NCBI GenBank assembly: GCA_902468695.1
Contig: CABQZS010000182.1
Span: 1 to 13,139 of the forward strand
Source: an uncultured Collinsella sp.
Lineage (GTDB): Bacteria > Actinomycetota > Coriobacteriia > Coriobacteriales > Coriobacteriaceae
Reading direction: 5' to 3'
Length of the DNA: 13,139 nucleotides
Both the position numbers and the translations under genes were made by a program. The notes beneath the pieces were generated by a model. The model had not been told where the DNA came from. It was given only the letters and a program-made list of their open reading frames with translations, and did not search any database. Positions 13,080-13,139 of the stretch are shown in pieces (position 1 is the first letter of the stretch; each line of letters opens with the position of its first letter).

Positions 13080-13139
13080 TCAGCCGAACACATTGAGCAA
13101 ATAGGCCATTCCCGCAGTTAGCTGAACGCCCCCGCGGCC
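13080..13139 (-). CDS. Possible C-terminal end of a convergent gene (unidentified)
   Basis: On the minus strand the frame enters at the window edge and reads 19 residues, ending VQLTAGMAYLLNVFG then TGA (complement of 13080-13082). The short hydrophobic tail looks like natural protein and no plus-strand gene occupies this stretch. It would converge on the DnaJ-like gene with 24 bases between stops. The fragment is too short to identify, and could be chance. Confidence 0.4.
   Translation of the reverse strand, partial: GRGGVQLTAGMAYLLNVFG

Noticed and set aside
1..13139. A defence island, CRISPR array, prophage or mobile element
   Set aside because: No repeat-spacer pattern, transposase, integrase, terminal repeats or compositional break was found; apart from the unidentified 19-residue tail at the right edge, every sizeable gene belongs to a recognisable core family.

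Overview
The window is high-GC, densely packed bacterial DNA from the core chromosome. It most likely comes from the Actinobacteria class Coriobacteriia, with Collinsella or a near relative as best guess. Two things point there. One is the actinobacterial integration host factor (mIHF type) between pyrF and gmk. The other is a Firmicutes-like gene order (comEA-comEC-holA-rpsT-lepA-hemW-dnaJ) in the same high-GC sequence. I see no transposase, phage gene, CRISPR array, rRNA or tRNA.

Layout. (1) 1-384 is the 3' end of pyrF (pyrimidine synthesis). (2) A 239-base spacer carries inverted repeats and an extended -10 promoter. (3) 624-3034 is a compact operon, mihF-gmk-rpoZ-thiI, with spacings of 0, 5 and 0 bases; it joins a nucleoid protein, GMP phosphorylation, the RNA polymerase omega subunit and tRNA/thiamine sulfur transfer, and ends in a perfect 13-bp terminator. 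(4) 3248-6261 is the DNA-uptake pair comEA-comEC, coupled through an ATGA overlap. (5) holA (DNA polymerase III delta) and rpsT (ribosomal protein S20) each have their own promoter; rpsT ends in a 14-bp terminator. (6) lepA-dusB-hemW is a tight operon (gaps of 4 and 2 bases) for back-translocation of ribosomes, tRNA dihydrouridine and heme handling or trafficking. lepA appears to be leaderless: a -10 hexamer ends seven bases before its ATG and there is no Shine-Dalgarno sequence. (7) 11952-13055 is a DnaJ-family gene with its own promoter, followed by what looks like the tail of a convergent minus-strand gene.

Most of the window is housekeeping. The most unusual object is the terminal DnaJ-like protein. 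It has a J domain, a G/F linker and four intact zinc-finger repeats, but the second C-terminal substrate-binding domain and dimerisation tail are replaced by two or three hydrophobic, probably membrane-spanning segments. It sits where B. subtilis has hrcA-grpE-dnaK-dnaJ after lepA-hemW, yet hrcA, grpE and dnaK are absent here. It could therefore be a membrane-tethered J-protein that recruits DnaK to the membrane. Secondary points are the leaderless lepA, the shared CCGCTCGGGTA promoter block before lepA and dnaJ, a dyad over the mihF promoter, and a terminator-like hairpin in the rpsT leader.
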